From Lepidonotus clava (lineage: Eukaryota; Annelida; Polychaeta; Phyllodocida; Polynoidae), in the NCBI GenBank assembly GCA_936440205.1, contig OW387149.1, forward strand, positions 7,832,114 to 7,896,113: a stretch of 64,000 nt of DNA, in the 5' to 3' direction. A program made the translations under genes and the position numbers. Under the pieces are notes generated by a model that was not told the origin of the DNA, ran no database searches, and worked only from the letters and a program-made list of their open reading frames with translations. Below are positions 1 through 11,273 of the stretch, one piece after another (positions within the stretch are counted from its first letter, which is position 1; every line of letters starts with the position of its first letter).

Positions 1-826
1 GACCTTATGTTCTTTAGGCTTTTATATAGCTTGGCCTAAATGTACCTATCCTTCTACAAATTGCAGATATCTAGGAATTATCATTGACTCTGTTTCCCGA
101 AAATTGTATCTTCCAGATGACAAGATCGGCAAGCTGGATCAAGAGCTACTCTTTTGGAAGCATCGAAAATATTCTTCTAAATAACAGATGCAGCGCTTAT
201 GTGGTACTCTTAAATATTGCTGCAAAGTCGTGAGAGGCGGACGATTGTTCATGCATAATATTATTTGTTTGCTCAGATGTTTTAATTCCAGATCACGCAT
301 CAGGCTTCCATCTTCCTTCTTTAAAGATATGGAATGGTGGCATAGCTTTGCTGCCATTTTCAATGGAGAGGCTGATATCATTGACGTTTGTTCTCATCAG
401 CATGACATTTTCACAGATGCTTCATTGTCCGGATTGGCAGGAGTTTCAGAATGGGACCACTTCACTGCACGTCTAAATATATCTCAGGATGATAATATTC
501 ATTTCGTGGAGATTAATGACAATGATTATCTCACTTCTATCCCACTGGATCATATTTTGAATATCAATATTCTGGTGCTAACGGCAGTTCTTTTGTCGCT
601 TAAACGTTGGTGTACGGCTTTTAGCAACTGTCGTATTATAATCAACTGTGATAACCAAGCTGTTTGCTATATGCTATGCAGAGATCGTTCATCCAATAAC
701 TTAGCAGCTGACATCATTCATCGTATCTTCTGGATATGTGTTCTCAATAATATGTACTTGTCTCCCCAGTATATTGCATCGTCTAATAATGTTACTGCGG
801 ATTTCTTATCATGCATATATGCTTAA
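1..826 (+). CDS. RT/RNase H region of DIRS-order element (partial, fossil)
   Basis: Part of the pol-like reading frame of the DIRS-order element. The leftmost bases encode the end of the RT domain (a CRYLGIIIDS-like stretch). The frame from about 188 to 826 resembles the RNase H and linker region that follows RT in these elements, with a TDASLSGLAGVSEWD stretch and an INCDNQAVCYML stretch. The same order and wording are seen in the second DIRS-order element near 52.3-54.0 kb. The frame ends overlapping the recombinase start by 16 bases, an overlap usual in this order. It is cut by the window edge and treated as a fossil part. Confidence 0.65.
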
Positions 827-1770
827 TTACAGAGACTTTGGATTCTCATGTTCAGCTGGTTAAGACTCAGGCTTTCGCGGCTTCAACAAGACAGACCAGA
901 AACTCTCAATGGAAGCGTTATGCCGAGTTTTGTGAACTATACCATCTTGACTCTACTCCTGTATTGCCGGAGACAGTCTGCAGATTCCTGGTTCACCTAG
1001 GGGACAGTGTTAAGTACAGTACTATTAAAAATTATGTATCAGCTTTGAATTCATTTGCTAGGTTATCACCTAAATTCATTGACTTACAACAAGATTACGG
1101 TGTGATTTTGGTGCTTCGTGGATTAAAGCGTATGCTTGGTGATGCTAAATCACCTATGGACCCTTTATCACCAGCTGACGTTTGTGCTTTGTTTCAACAA
1201 GTAAATATTTCAGATGAACTTGAACTATCAGTCTGGATAGGAGTTTGCTTAGCATTTCGTACTCTTTTACGGAAGGGTCATTTCTTCACAACTAATGACA
1301 GTGAAGTTCACTTACTCTATGTGAAAGACTTACAGGTCTCAGCGGATGGGTTATTACTGACAATCAACAGCTCCAAGACGATTCAATTCTCTGAGAGAAC
1401 CCTCCAGATACCTATTTCTTATTCTCAAGGACCCCTGTGGGTAGCCTCTCAAATGCGGATTTATTTGGACCGTTATCCCAAAGCAGAATCAGTTCCCTTA
1501 ATTTCGTGCACGGGACATCCAATTCTTTATTCCAAGGCTTTATCATTATTGAAGTCTTGGTGCATTAAAGTGGGCATTGACAAAAAGGTGGGCTTTCATT
1601 CCCTCAGGAGAGGGATGGCCACTTATATGTCCCATCAAGGTATCCCCCTGCATCATATTCAACAGGCGGGAGATTGGCAAAGTTTATGTGTGCTTCATTA
1701 CCTTTCATCGGACTTAAAGCACAGGCAATCGATTGACTCTACAATTGCCAATTCACTTGTTCAATTGTAA
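811..1770 (+). CDS. Tyrosine recombinase of DIRS-order element (fossil)
   Basis: A 319-residue phage-integrase-like tyrosine recombinase, the enzyme that replaces a DDE integrase in DIRS-order retroelements and integrates the circular cDNA by site-specific strand exchange. The N-terminal half (TRQTRNSQWKRYAEFC) is the SAM-like core-binding domain. The catalytic part shows the first arginine in FRTLLRKGH, the HSLRRG box (HxxR), a GDWQS stretch and a tyrosine in LHYLSSD near the C-terminus. The domain order matches the recombinase at 51309-52313, but the two proteins are clearly different families within the order. The frame is long and open; activity cannot be judged from sequence alone. Confidence 0.85.
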   Translation: MHICLITETLDSHVQLVKTQAFAASTRQTRNSQWKRYAEFCELYHLDSTPVLPETVCRFLVHLGDSVKYSTIKNYVSALNSFARLSPKFIDLQQDYGVILVLRGLKRMLGDAKSPMDPLSPADVCALFQQVNISDELELSVWIGVCLAFRTLLRKGHFFTTNDSEVHLLYVKDLQVSADGLLLTINSSKTIQFSERTLQIPISYSQGPLWVASQMRIYLDRYPKAESVPLISCTGHPILYSKALSLLKSWCIKVGIDKKVGFHSLRRGMATYMSHQGIPLHHIQQAGDWQSLCVLHYLSSDLKHRQSIDSTIANSLVQL

Positions 1771-1796
1771 TTATATATATCTTTGTTTGGGGCTTG

Positions 1797-2159
1797 GGGC
1801 TGAGTGTTGCCCAAGTTCTCCAGGCAATTATTGTCTCGTTTGTTGTGTGTTTAAACCGTATTCATTACTGTATTTATGTGTCATATAAGCCTTGGTTATA
1901 TGAGTATAAATGGGTAGAGGTCACTATGTCCCTAGCCGGCCAGTGCTGCCACCTGCCTATATTTGGCATATACTATGACCTACAATACCTGTGGCCCATT
2001 TAGATACCTTTGGGCCTTGGTGCAAGATACATGTGCCAGTGGTTGTTTTTTTTTCTTTCTGTTTTTGTTACTAATAAAGGGGGCTGAGTGTTGCCCAAGT
2101 TCTCCAGGCAATTATTGTCTCGTTTGTTGTGTGTTTAACCCGTATTCATTACTGTATTT
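1797..2159 (+). repeat. Split direct repeats at 3' end of DIRS-order element
   Basis: Two 79-bp copies, 1797-1875 and 2081-2159, both beginning GGGCTGAGTGTTGCCCAAG. They lie just after the recombinase, with about 205 bp between them. In split-direct-repeat DIRS elements the 3' end is B1-A2-B2, so the copies would be B1 and B2. The A1 partner lies outside the window. Confidence 0.7.
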
Positions 2160-2545
2160 GTATATATATATATACGTCTTACCTAGCTCGTCAAAATTTG
2201 GTCGACACAGATCTCCCGACTCAGGTTGAAAATTAGATGAATATTTACTAGTCCATTCAGGCATTGTTGTTTTACACCGAGGATTCCTCTCATTGTGGAA
2301 GAAGAGATATCCAAACACTGCCAAGTATATGGCAGCGGCTATACGTACCCTCTTCCTCCGAACCATGCTTCTAAACTGGCATAGGGGAATGAAGGTTAAA
2401 TAGATAAAATAGACGGCCACATGCTATTTAGAGCATGAACAACCATGGCCCCAACTCCAAGACATCGAAGAATAGACGCATATATATATATATACGGTCA
2501 CACGCTAATCAGTCCTGGTCCCGCTACTCTCATGTAAAAGCAGCA
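2160..2545. other. No gene seen
   Basis: AT-rich spacer to the right of the DIRS-order 3' end. It contains two short TA runs (near 2161-2174 and 2481-2494). No reading frame here resembles a known protein. Confidence 0.5.
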
Positions 2546-3130
2546 CATATCATCGTTCTTTTTTTTTTTTTTAAATTTTATTTCACTTTTTAACTGACAT
2601 CAGATCGAATATGTTTTCCGATCTTACTCTAACGCCAGAATGGCTTACATCGAAATAACATTTGTACATTATAACAAGTTTTGCAAGTCTTAAATCTAAA
2701 ATTAATAAAGTAAATTAGAGTTAAAGTTAATTAACTATGTAGTTGAATTAAAAATTACCTCATAATTATAGATAACTGTAAATGTTTTGTTGATCTTTTA
2801 ATGAAATGGAATGGAATGAATCTAAATTAGATTAAGGATAGAATGATAAATTATTTGATGAAAAAATACATAATTAATTTAGGTTATTTTTTTGTTCTTC
2901 AAAATAGAAACACCCACTTTTCACAAATTTTTCATTCCAAATAACAAGACCCCTATTTCTTTAAAACGCGGACATTAGGTACCTGAAAATGTGCCTTTTT
3001 TCCTTGGTTTTAGGGAAAATGACCCCTATTTTCCAAATCGCTGACAAATTGGCAGAAAATGCACCCTTTTTTTTTAAGTTCCTGAAAATGGACCCTTTAT
3101 CCGTGTTTTTCAGAACGATGATGCGTATCA
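2546..3130. repeat. Dispersed repeat of the ACCCYTTTTT / AACGCTGACA type
   Basis: The segment opens with ATATCATCGTTCTT and closes with AGAACGATGATGCGTATC, which is roughly the inverse of the opening. Its right half repeats a degenerate unit of about 40 bp built from ACCCCTATTTTCC, AAATCGCTGACAAATTGGC and GAAAATGNACCC words. A second copy with the same ends and internal words lies at 26126-26395. It is a non-coding, MITE-like repeat of unknown class. Confidence 0.55.
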
Positions 3131-4918
3131 TTTTATAGATAGAGTGGTGGGATCAGTGCATGAAAAGGCAGTAGAGGGAGAGGGAGGGGAGGGGGGCGGG
3201 GGCGCTCCGCTTTTTTTTGCCAAAATCTAGAATTTTTTAAATTAAAAATTCAGCCCCAAGGTAATTAAGAACAATTCCAATAGCGATTCTTGACCGATTT
3301 TTATCAACTCTATACATTCTCATTATTATTTCTGTCAATTTTGGGTGTATTAGAATACATATTTCACTAAAATATATTTGAATGTATCTTTCATGGGATG
3401 TGTTTTAATACTTTTCTATAAGTATTTTTGAATTTTACTTTTTATTCATCACACAGACAAAATAATTATATTATACTTCTGATTGTACAAAACATATTTA
3501 TAGATAAAATGTTAATATATTTACACAATTTTGATAAATAAACCATTGCCATTGTTTCCCTATTGATCGGTTTTCAACTTCACAATGGATCATGGGTAGG
3601 GGACCGATTCTGGACCGACACGCTTTTATTCTCCCTACCACGGATAGCTTATTTCTAGCATTTTAAGGACCTGCAGGCTAATTGCACTGATTTTTTCGAC
3701 AAATTCCCTAGAAAACCTATAAAAAATTAGTAAATAATTATTATAAATCCATCTACAATGTATGAATTTTCATTTGACTCAGGAAATATTAATGGATATG
3801 GTTACTTATTTAAAAAATAATGATGGTTTGTTTTTAACAATGTTCATCTACAAATAATGATAATATTCGTGAAATTGTCTATACTAAAGCATTGGGTTTT
3901 GTCCACATATTACCAAACATGCACCCTGTTTTGGGTTAACCTGCAGGTAAAACTCATGAAAATGGCTATCCGTGGTTGGGAGAATTGACCAACTGATTAT
4001 GGTCAGACAAAAATACGTCAGTCATGAATCGGTTTGATTCTACTCATTTTTGTCATTTTGGAAAGTGTCGCCTTGGGATCACCCACAGCATGAAATAAGA
4101 CCTTCAGTGACCTTTAATTGGTTCCTCATCCCACCTATAGGGGGATTGGGGGTCATTGGTGCCGCCTGGTGCTTTTGGCCATAACTACTCCCCCTCCATT
4201 TACTTTGTTCCTGCCCCTTGCAATGCAAAAGGCAAACCCACTCCTCATGACCGGGGTACACTGCCTTCCCCTACCTCACTTCACCACACTCGCCCAGCCC
4301 ATCAACAAGCCTTCAAATCCCTCCCACCCGCACCTATTATTATTATCATTATCAATTTTAACCTATTTATTTTAATTTGCATTTTATTCTCTCTCTTAAA
4401 TTCTCTATTTATTGTTCAATTTTTAATTTATTAAACTTTCTCACAATTGTTAAATGTTATTTAATTAAAATAAATAAATTGTTGAAATTTTTCGCCACTC
4501 CTGCCTCACTATTATTTGTCCTAATCAACAGGCGTTACACTAATGTTGTAAATGGAGCCATTTAGGTTCATTAAAGGCATAGGATATGTCACCTTTGCAA
4601 TACCTTTGCAAGATCTTTGATGAATTTTTAAAGGTCACCTGAAAAAGCTTTGGAAAGTCTTGTAAAGGTGACTTTTCCATTACCTTTAGCCTACCTCAAT
4701 GGCTCCATATACAGAAACTTAAAGGTCTTGAAAGGTCTTTTTTCGTGCAGTGACCGGTTTGATATGGATGTACATGTATGTACTGGCTCTGGCATGATCT
4801 GCGAGCAGCAGGGGGCCTTAGGGAGAACGGGTATGTATCTACTGCGGATATAATACAAATGCATATGGATTTGTGACTGGATGATATTGTTTGTAGGCAG
4901 AATACTATATTACTGAGA
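3131..4918. other. No gene seen; AT-rich intergenic DNA
   Basis: A G-rich run (3176-3204) is followed by AT-rich DNA. A local direct and inverted word family occurs at 4560-4750 (AAAGGTCACCT, AAGGTCTTG, TTTGCAAGATC). The short open frames at 4079-4565 have skewed, low-complexity composition and no recognisable domain. Confidence 0.4.
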
Positions 4919-5150
4919 ATGATGTATAGGTTAAGCTTGAATAGGGAGAATATCGAACGGACTACTGGTGAACGGAACTTACATAGTGATAGAAAAGTTC
5001 AATTTAAAAATGATTTTATTAGTAATGAGAGAGTTCTGCGCAGTCAGTTTTACATAGGAATCGACAAATGGAATAAGCTTAGAGCGGTTGTACAGAATGG
5101 AAATGTTGTTACATTTAAAAAAAGAAGAAGATTCAAATGGGTAGAATGTG
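4919..5150 (+). pseudogene. LINE reverse transcriptase C-terminal scrap (possible)
   Basis: A short frame contains RSQFYIGIDKWNKLRA followed by VVTFKKRRRFK. This resembles the end of non-LTR reverse transcriptases of the CR1/Jockey type, where a frame of the form RSF..G...WN.LP....S...FK.. closes the protein. Nothing of the catalytic RT core is visible upstream. It is probably a 5'-truncated, decayed LINE insertion. The match is short and the call is tentative. Confidence 0.35.
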
Positions 5151-5391
5151 TAGAAAAAAGACGTTGTGAATATTGTGTATATTATGGTTCTTGCATGGTA
5201 CATGCCAACTGTCCCTTATATCCGAAGTTGCTGTCCCTTATAACAGGAAAGTTCAAACTAGAATATAGTGAAATTATTCTGTCCAAGCCAATCTGTCCTT
5301 ATAACCGACTGACCCTTAAAAACATGTCCTTTATATCAGGGGTGCACTGTACTGGCTCTTGCATGGTCTGCGTGCAGCAGGGGGTCTTAAA

Positions 5392-5921
5392 GGGGGTATT
5401 CCACTACACGATAATGAATGCTACGACATGGCTACGATATTTGTGGTGACATGAGAAGATATCGTACGACATTGGGAGGGTCAACGCACAGGCACTTAGT
5501 GATGTCGCAGTCATATCGCAACAATGTCGTTGGCATATGGCACCATTTAGGGTATTACACTGAAGTACTACGTTCCCAGGCTTTTGACAATGTAAAAAAA
5601 CTATTCCTTACGACATGACCTACGACATGACCTACGACATGGCCTGCATCTCAATGCATTTCTAATTTACCCCTACGACATCATTTAACATGTTGAATAA
5701 ATGTCGTAGCCTAGGTAATAACCTACGACATTTTCCCCCACGACTTTCTCTAGGATAAAAATCATATCGCACGACTTTAATGTCGTAGGGACTGCGACTT
5801 ACCCTATTACACTATGCGATATCAGTGATATCGTAGGGACCCACGACTTGACTACGATATGAGCATATCGCAGCCGTGTCGCAGCCACATCGCAGCAAAT
5901 GTCGCATAGTGGAATACCCCC
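5392..5921. mobile_element. Inverted-repeat MITE, copy 1 (GGGGGTATTCCACTA ends)
   Basis: A 530-bp element bounded by GGGGGTATTCCACTA and its reverse complement. The arms stay similar for about 60 bp inward (CTGCGACATGGCTACGATAT-like). The inside is packed with GTCGTAGG, CTACGACAT and GATATCG words in both orientations, so the strand could fold extensively. There is no coding capacity. End sequence and internal words resemble the ends of the Harbinger at 54279-63673 (GGGGGCATTCCATAAAA with GGCGATATATCGCC), so a Harbinger-type MITE is inferred. Confidence 0.65.
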
Positions 5922-5925
5922 TTTA

Positions 5926-6331
5926 GGGGGTATTCCACTACACAACGTCAGCTGCCTATGACATGAGGACCGTATCACACGATATCATTAGCTGGCATCG
6001 CAGGAGGAGGCACCAACCTGTCTTACCTTGCATAAGAATATCGCAGCGATATCGTAGCCTTATGGCACCATTTAGGGTATTACACTCGGTACGACATCCA
6101 CAGGGTTTTCATAATGAGAATTACTATTCCCTACGACATTCCCCAAGACATTTCCTACGACATGGCCTGTATTTCAACACATTTCTATTCTACCCCTAGG
6201 ACATTATCTAACATGTTTAATAAAAGTCATAGCCTAAATTATAGCCTACGACATTGTCCCCTACGACTTCACTGCGATAAAAATATCATATCGCATGACT
6301 TTAATGTCGCAGCAGATGGCCATACTCCCTA
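5926..6331. mobile_element. Inverted-repeat MITE, copy 2
   Basis: It starts with the same GGGGGTATTCCACTA four bases after copy 1 ends and carries the same internal words (CACGATATCATTAGC, TACGACATTCCCC, CATATCGCATGAC). Its right end, near 6331, no longer has a clear GGAATACCCCC, so it seems worn or overwritten by copy 3. Confidence 0.5.
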
Positions 6332-6335
6332 TGAA

Positions 6336-6710
6336 GGGGGTATTCCACTATGCAACATGAGCTGCGACATGGCCACGATGTGGCCACGACATAGCAATAT
6401 CATGGCCATGTCGTAGGCCCCTACAATATTGATGATATCGCATTAGTGTAATAGGGTAAGTCGCAGTTGCTACGACTTTGAAGTCGTGCGATACAATTTT
6501 TTATTGCAGCAATGTCATGGGGAAAATGTCGCAGGCTTTAACCCAGGCTACAACATTTATTTGACATGTTTAATAATGTCGTAGGGGTAAGATAGAAATG
6601 TATTGAGTTGCAGTCCATGTCGTAGATCTCCACAACTTGACCATGATATGATCATATCGCAACCGTGTCGCAGTCATATCGCAACAGATGTTGTGAAGTG
6701 GAATACCCCC
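6336..6710. mobile_element. Inverted-repeat MITE, copy 3
   Basis: 375 bp between GGGGGTATTCCACTA (6336) and GTGGAATACCCCC (ends 6710). The inside has the same TACGACTTT, CATATCGCA and GACATGGCC words as copies 1 and 2 but is shorter. It sits head to tail with copy 2. Confidence 0.6.
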
Positions 6711-7260
6711 TTTCTGGATAAAGGCTCTGCAGCAGCCCAAACAGCCCCGTAAGTATTCTCTCAGCACCCGCGATACACTGTATCATCCCACATCATGTGT
6801 GACATGGGAATGGTTGCTTAGTACCTGCATAACCATGTATAATCAACTCTAATACTGGTAAACTTGTTGATTTGTATATAGTAATTGCAGCTCTGGTTGT
6901 CATAAATTTCCTTATCATCCGGAAGTTGTTTATTTTAGATTGTACATTTTATATTGGTCAGTCTCTATGCTTCTGGAATGACAATTCAGCATCCAAATTG
7001 ATGCCAAGTAGTTATCTATACTTACTCTATTCAAATGCACATCTAAAGAGACTGATGTGTCCAAACTCCTATCTATAATGTGATGAGTTGAGCCTATTTC
7101 ATCAGTTTAGGCTTTGTGGTTTCATATTTAGGTTTAGAAGGCTTTTGTGAAAATGCTATTTGTGACACTCCTCGGTAGGTCAGGGTTTCCGATTCCTACA
7201 GGGAAGGGGCATGGGGGTTGTTTCGACCTCGAGCCGAATGTAGAGTTCGAGCAGCCCAAG
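6711..7260. other. No gene seen
   Basis: Spacer between the MITE trio and duplication copy A. No recognisable protein or RNA gene is seen. The last part (7160-7260) is GC-richer and abuts the duplication breakpoint. Confidence 0.4.
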
Positions 7261-8136
7261 GAAATAGGCTGAAAATTAAAGAATAATTGTCTCAGCCTAT
7301 TTTCAGGGTGTCGAGCAAAACCCTCGACCCTGAAAATAGGCTTCAACAAGGGGCAATAATCGCGGCTTCGTGCCCCCTCGGTTAGTTCTGTGTACATATT
7401 TCTGGAATTGCTAAATAGGCATACAGTGAAAGCACAGACTGTACTAATACAGATTTTATATCAGTACACTCTACTGAAACAGGAAAGTAGTCTGTCCTAG
7501 TTTTTGGACCAATCAGAGGTGTCTGTCTTGAAGAGCGAACAATCGCTATGTGTCCGTCACTTCAGAAATACCTTACTTCACTCTCAGACCCGAGACAATA
7601 ACCACCAATTTGCTATATTGGGCTTCATTCATTAGACGGAAGTTTCCATTTGGAGCTCGCCCACAGTGAGCTGTACACAATGCTCTTTGTATGTTCAATG
7701 CTTCTATGTAATGCTTCTCATTCGAGGGGGTAATGAAAATATCATATAATAATTATGTCTCTTAAGTTCTCAAGCTTGTATGCTGCCTTAAAAAGACATT
7801 AAGGAAAATGGCAAACTTAATTTATGATTTGCTTATTTTTTCAGCCCCTATGCGGGAAGAGCCCTGAAACTATGGGCTTGCTGCCAACCCTTCATAGACT
7901 TAATGTGCATCCCCTCGGGGCGATTAGTCGCTGACAATTAGCTATAATTCATCAACAACTAGATACAATTCGTCAATGCATCTTTGTTGTTGACAAATTA
8001 CAGCTGACCGTTGACCGCTAGTCATTGGCAAAATATTGGAAATGTCTGATTTTTTCAGCTAATTCGTCCACGATTAGTGCATCTAGTCGCCAGACATCAT
8101 GGTACCAGTATGATCACCTTAGTCGTAAGGGAATAG

Positions 8137-9703
8137 ATGACTAATAGCAAACTAATCGCCTCATGGAGATCCAGTATCAATGCTGAAGATGAAGGATTTG
8201 CCCATGAGTGGAATGGCCTAGAATTTCCAAGCACGTTTTCGCCTTCCTCTGCCGTGTGTCAAAGAACAGATGGAGCCGATTCCATTCAGGGAAGGGTAAA
8301 GAAGAGAAGCGAGGCTCCTGCATACCACTCTTCCACAGAGTGAAAACATTTTAATTGTTATAACAGAAACAAATGACAGAAAACCTTGCAGGTTAAAAAA
8401 TATATAAAGTGAAAACAACCATTGAAAAAAAAAGTTCCGAGTCTCTGTCTTCAGTACTTGGACATGAAATGAGTGTGATAAGAAATAACCAAAATTTAAC
8501 AAATGATTAAAGAGAAGTATACATCAAATTAATATTGGGCAATAAGTTGGATAGATTTATTCATCATCGTTTTTTAGGTGTGTTACGCCTTATGGTATAT
8601 GTTGACATGATCCTATTATGTGATCATACATGATACCCAAGGTGGTATGTCTGTTTCACCATCACACGTGTCATTGACTCATTTGAAAAGTCCTTGGTTT
8701 CCTGGGACAGAAAAAAAAAAATCAAGCTTCTCCAGATATTCAACATGAATGTTATTAAAAATAAATAAAACATTAAATGTGTATTGTAGTAAATAAATAT
8801 TTTTGTGTGCATGTAAATCAGTAATAATTTTTGAAAATAGCAACAGATATAATTCTCAATTTACTTAATTTTTTGTAGGGTCTATATCTCTATGAAGCTG
8901 CAGCCCGCTTCAATGACAAATACAAGGTTGCGCAGTGTCAGATGCATTAACAGGATGTACATGCCTAGTCATTGACCGATTGGTAACAAATGTGCTTATA
9001 TTTGTCAGAAGGGGTACCACACCCTGCACATTTTGGCAGGTACCAGTTTTCTGAAGGAAAATCTGAAGATACCGAGAGCATAATTATATGATTGGTTATC
9101 ACAGCCAAGAATGAGAATGTGAAATTAAACATTAAAAAAAAATATATATGTTTAGAGATATGTAAGTATATCTCTATATAAATCATTGGGAGCTGTAATC
9201 TAGATGGCACCACCCTCTGCTCCTACAGGTGGATCCACCCTACTGGTATGTTAACCCTCATAACCTCACCAGCTCCCACTGCAGTAACACGTTCTTCTGT
9301 TATCATGTTGGACAAAAATTCTTTATAATAAAGGGCAGTCGTAAAGACGCCATCGTCCAGCATATACGACTTCATTTATTATTGATAACTATTTACCGAT
9401 GTAACGTTCTATTATTTATACTTGTACAGACAAATATTTATTAAAGTCAAAGTTTCTCATTTCAATTTGAAATGTAAATACCTTTTAAACAAGTGGCATT
9501 GTCAATACCTCACAGATGCCTGCGACTTTGATGAATGGGTAGTGTACAGAGAGCCAGGGCTCTCAGGTAGTCATCACCTTCAGGTAGTGTTCGACTTCTC
9601 TGACCTAGGTTACCATATAGTACACAACAAGCACCTAGGTCCCTACTTTCTGCTCTTGGACAGTTGGAAGGCTTCAGATATACTATGTAATGTACATACA
9701 TGA
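8137..9703 (+). pseudogene. Decayed PIF/Harbinger transposase relic (copy A)
   Basis: Scattered exon remnants in the order of a Harbinger transposase. One at 8137-8343 holds the SINAEDEGFAHEWNGLEF stretch and is the worn counterpart of the IPLFHK exon kept in copy B. Around 8877-8950 a stretch reads GLYLYEAAARFNDKYKVAQC, the counterpart of GEALHESALRFAERHKMPQC in the intact element. Around 9505-9660 there is EPGLSGSHHLQVVFDFSDLG, counterpart of ESGMSGCHHDQAVLDYSDLG, ending HLGPYFLL. The first catalytic Asp segment (IDGT) is not preserved, the exon after IPLFHK is not seen, and the first exon has lost about 30 bp relative to copy B. It is a dead plain DNA transposon. Confidence 0.7.
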
Positions 9704-10208
9704 ATCTTAAATATAGAAAAAAAAGTTAAAATATACCAAATGTTCAGAATGTGACTTTCGTGTGAGAATTAGCAAGAAACATGTACAGGTCTTTCCTGAA
9801 AATACAAACTGGAAATTCATACAAGCACCCTTCTTGTATTGTAAATATATTTATTGTCAGTAACCCCTCTTCTGTTCAATGAGTTCGTACCTCCTAATAC
9901 TTTATCTAAAGTATGTATCGCTACAAGAAAACATGTGTCAATTTTGGTATACATGTGTGTAGACATATTTTCAATAGTTTACCTCCCATGCCTGAGGCAT
10001 GTCAATTATATTTACAAAGCAGAGTATCCCATTCTTTAATGGAACTTGGAGAATAGGGTTCTCCTTCATCTTCTGATACCTAAAATAAGAGTCAAATGAC
10101 TTCAAAAGAGAATTCTTATCTAGTTCTGAAAAACCCTTTTGGTTTATAAGATACCCTTTATGAAACTTGAGTCATGTGATGATAATATGTCCTTGGATGA
10201 AATCATAA
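9704..10208. other. No gene seen; 3' flank of GT31 copy A
   Basis: AT-rich DNA downstream of the minus-strand GT31 frame. TTTATT at about 9849 (AATAAA on the minus strand) could serve as polyadenylation signal. No protein-like frame. Confidence 0.4.
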
Positions 10209-11273
10209 TCAATCCTTTCTTTTGTTTAATGACACTAACTTATCCCACAGAGTAAGTTGCACTTGATGAGATGCTTGGAAGCTAGTCTCTTTTTGACCAT
10301 GCATGTGCATAATTAGATATTTCTTCAGGTAATTAACTGAGTTTGATTGATAAAAATAAAGTGCTTCATTCCAGCTATAAAGATGACTTATTTGAATGTG
10401 CTCCAACCCAGCCCTCTCTGCCAATATTCCAGTAATGTATGGATCATCCAGATGAATCATTGCCTTCCTCCTATCTGCCATGGCTAGTTGATACAAAGTC
10501 TTTGTAACATCCATTGACATTATATACCCTGAACCACTGCAGAATTGTGGATAGAAGATATAAGGGTACTGCAATTTACTCACAGCATATTTACCTTGAC
10601 GTAATGTAAAGGGCCAAAGGTTCCAAATGAGACTCATAAGAATCTTTTTTGTTTTGCCAGCATTCAACATAGCTGTCAGTTTTGCTTGAAGTAGGAATAT
10701 ATTGACAAAAATATCATCATCTGTCTTCATAACAAACCTTGCTTCTGGACATAGGGAACTAGCAATTTGCAATCCTGCTATGCCTTTCAATGTCAGGCTA
10801 CATAATGAGTCCTGTATATTCATTATAACAATATCATTATACTTTGCAGCTTCCTTGAAAGCCTGGCTATTTGCATTATGATTTTCATATCCCAAAAGAA
10901 AAACATAGTCAATATTTCTAAAATATGTCCTATTTGCCCATGTTCTTCTTATCAACTGTCTCCTTTGGAAGTTTGATGGTAAACTAAAGATAAAAACAAA
11001 AAGGTTGATATGGCTGTTTGATCCACAGGTGTTTCTCGGTTCAACATCATATTTTAGGCAATATCTCTATAAGAAGCATTCTGGATGGGTTTCGTTTGGA
11101 CAAGGTTGTTTGTAAGTGAGAATTACACAGTTATTTTCTTCTTTTACTCCTTCCATGGTTATGAGATGTAACTGCCACAGAAAATAAATTGAGACTATGC
11201 CCAAAGTAAACATAATCAATGACCGTTTTTTTTTGTACAATATCATATTGTAGACCATCCTCTGGGACAACAT
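10209..11273 (-). pseudogene. GT31 beta-1,3-galactosyltransferase-like gene, copy A, with one nonsense codon
   Basis: Same gene as 34049-35113 in copy B. The frame opens MLSQRMVYNMILY and runs 68 codons. Codon 69, CAG (Gln) in copy B, is TAG here (11067-11069). The frame then stays open to 10209, including the RRTWANRTYF box, the KTDDDIFVN nucleotide-sugar box, CSGSGYIMS and DDPYITG. Apart from the stop, the changes from copy B are a few substitutions. Reading: a very recent loss of function, a polymorphic stop, or a sequencing error. A product started downstream would lack the membrane anchor and probably would not be retained in the Golgi. As in copy B, CAG directly precedes the ATG, suggesting a 5' UTR intron. 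Confidence 0.85.

Larger units (their letters stand above)
1..2159 (+). mobile_element. DIRS-order retroelement, 3' part (fossil, cut by window start)
   Basis: The right-hand part of a tyrosine-recombinase retroelement. In order it holds the end of a reverse transcriptase/RNase H region, a tyrosine recombinase that slightly overlaps it, and then two 79-bp direct copies (1797-1875 and 2081-2159) that differ at about one base. Two such copies behind the recombinase fit the split-direct-repeat subgroup of the DIRS order (Ngaro/PAT-like), which lacks LTRs and integrase. The left half lies outside the window. The visible reading frames are long and the two end repeats are nearly identical, so the copy looks fairly young. 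At most a few breaks are likely in the visible part. Confidence 0.8.
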
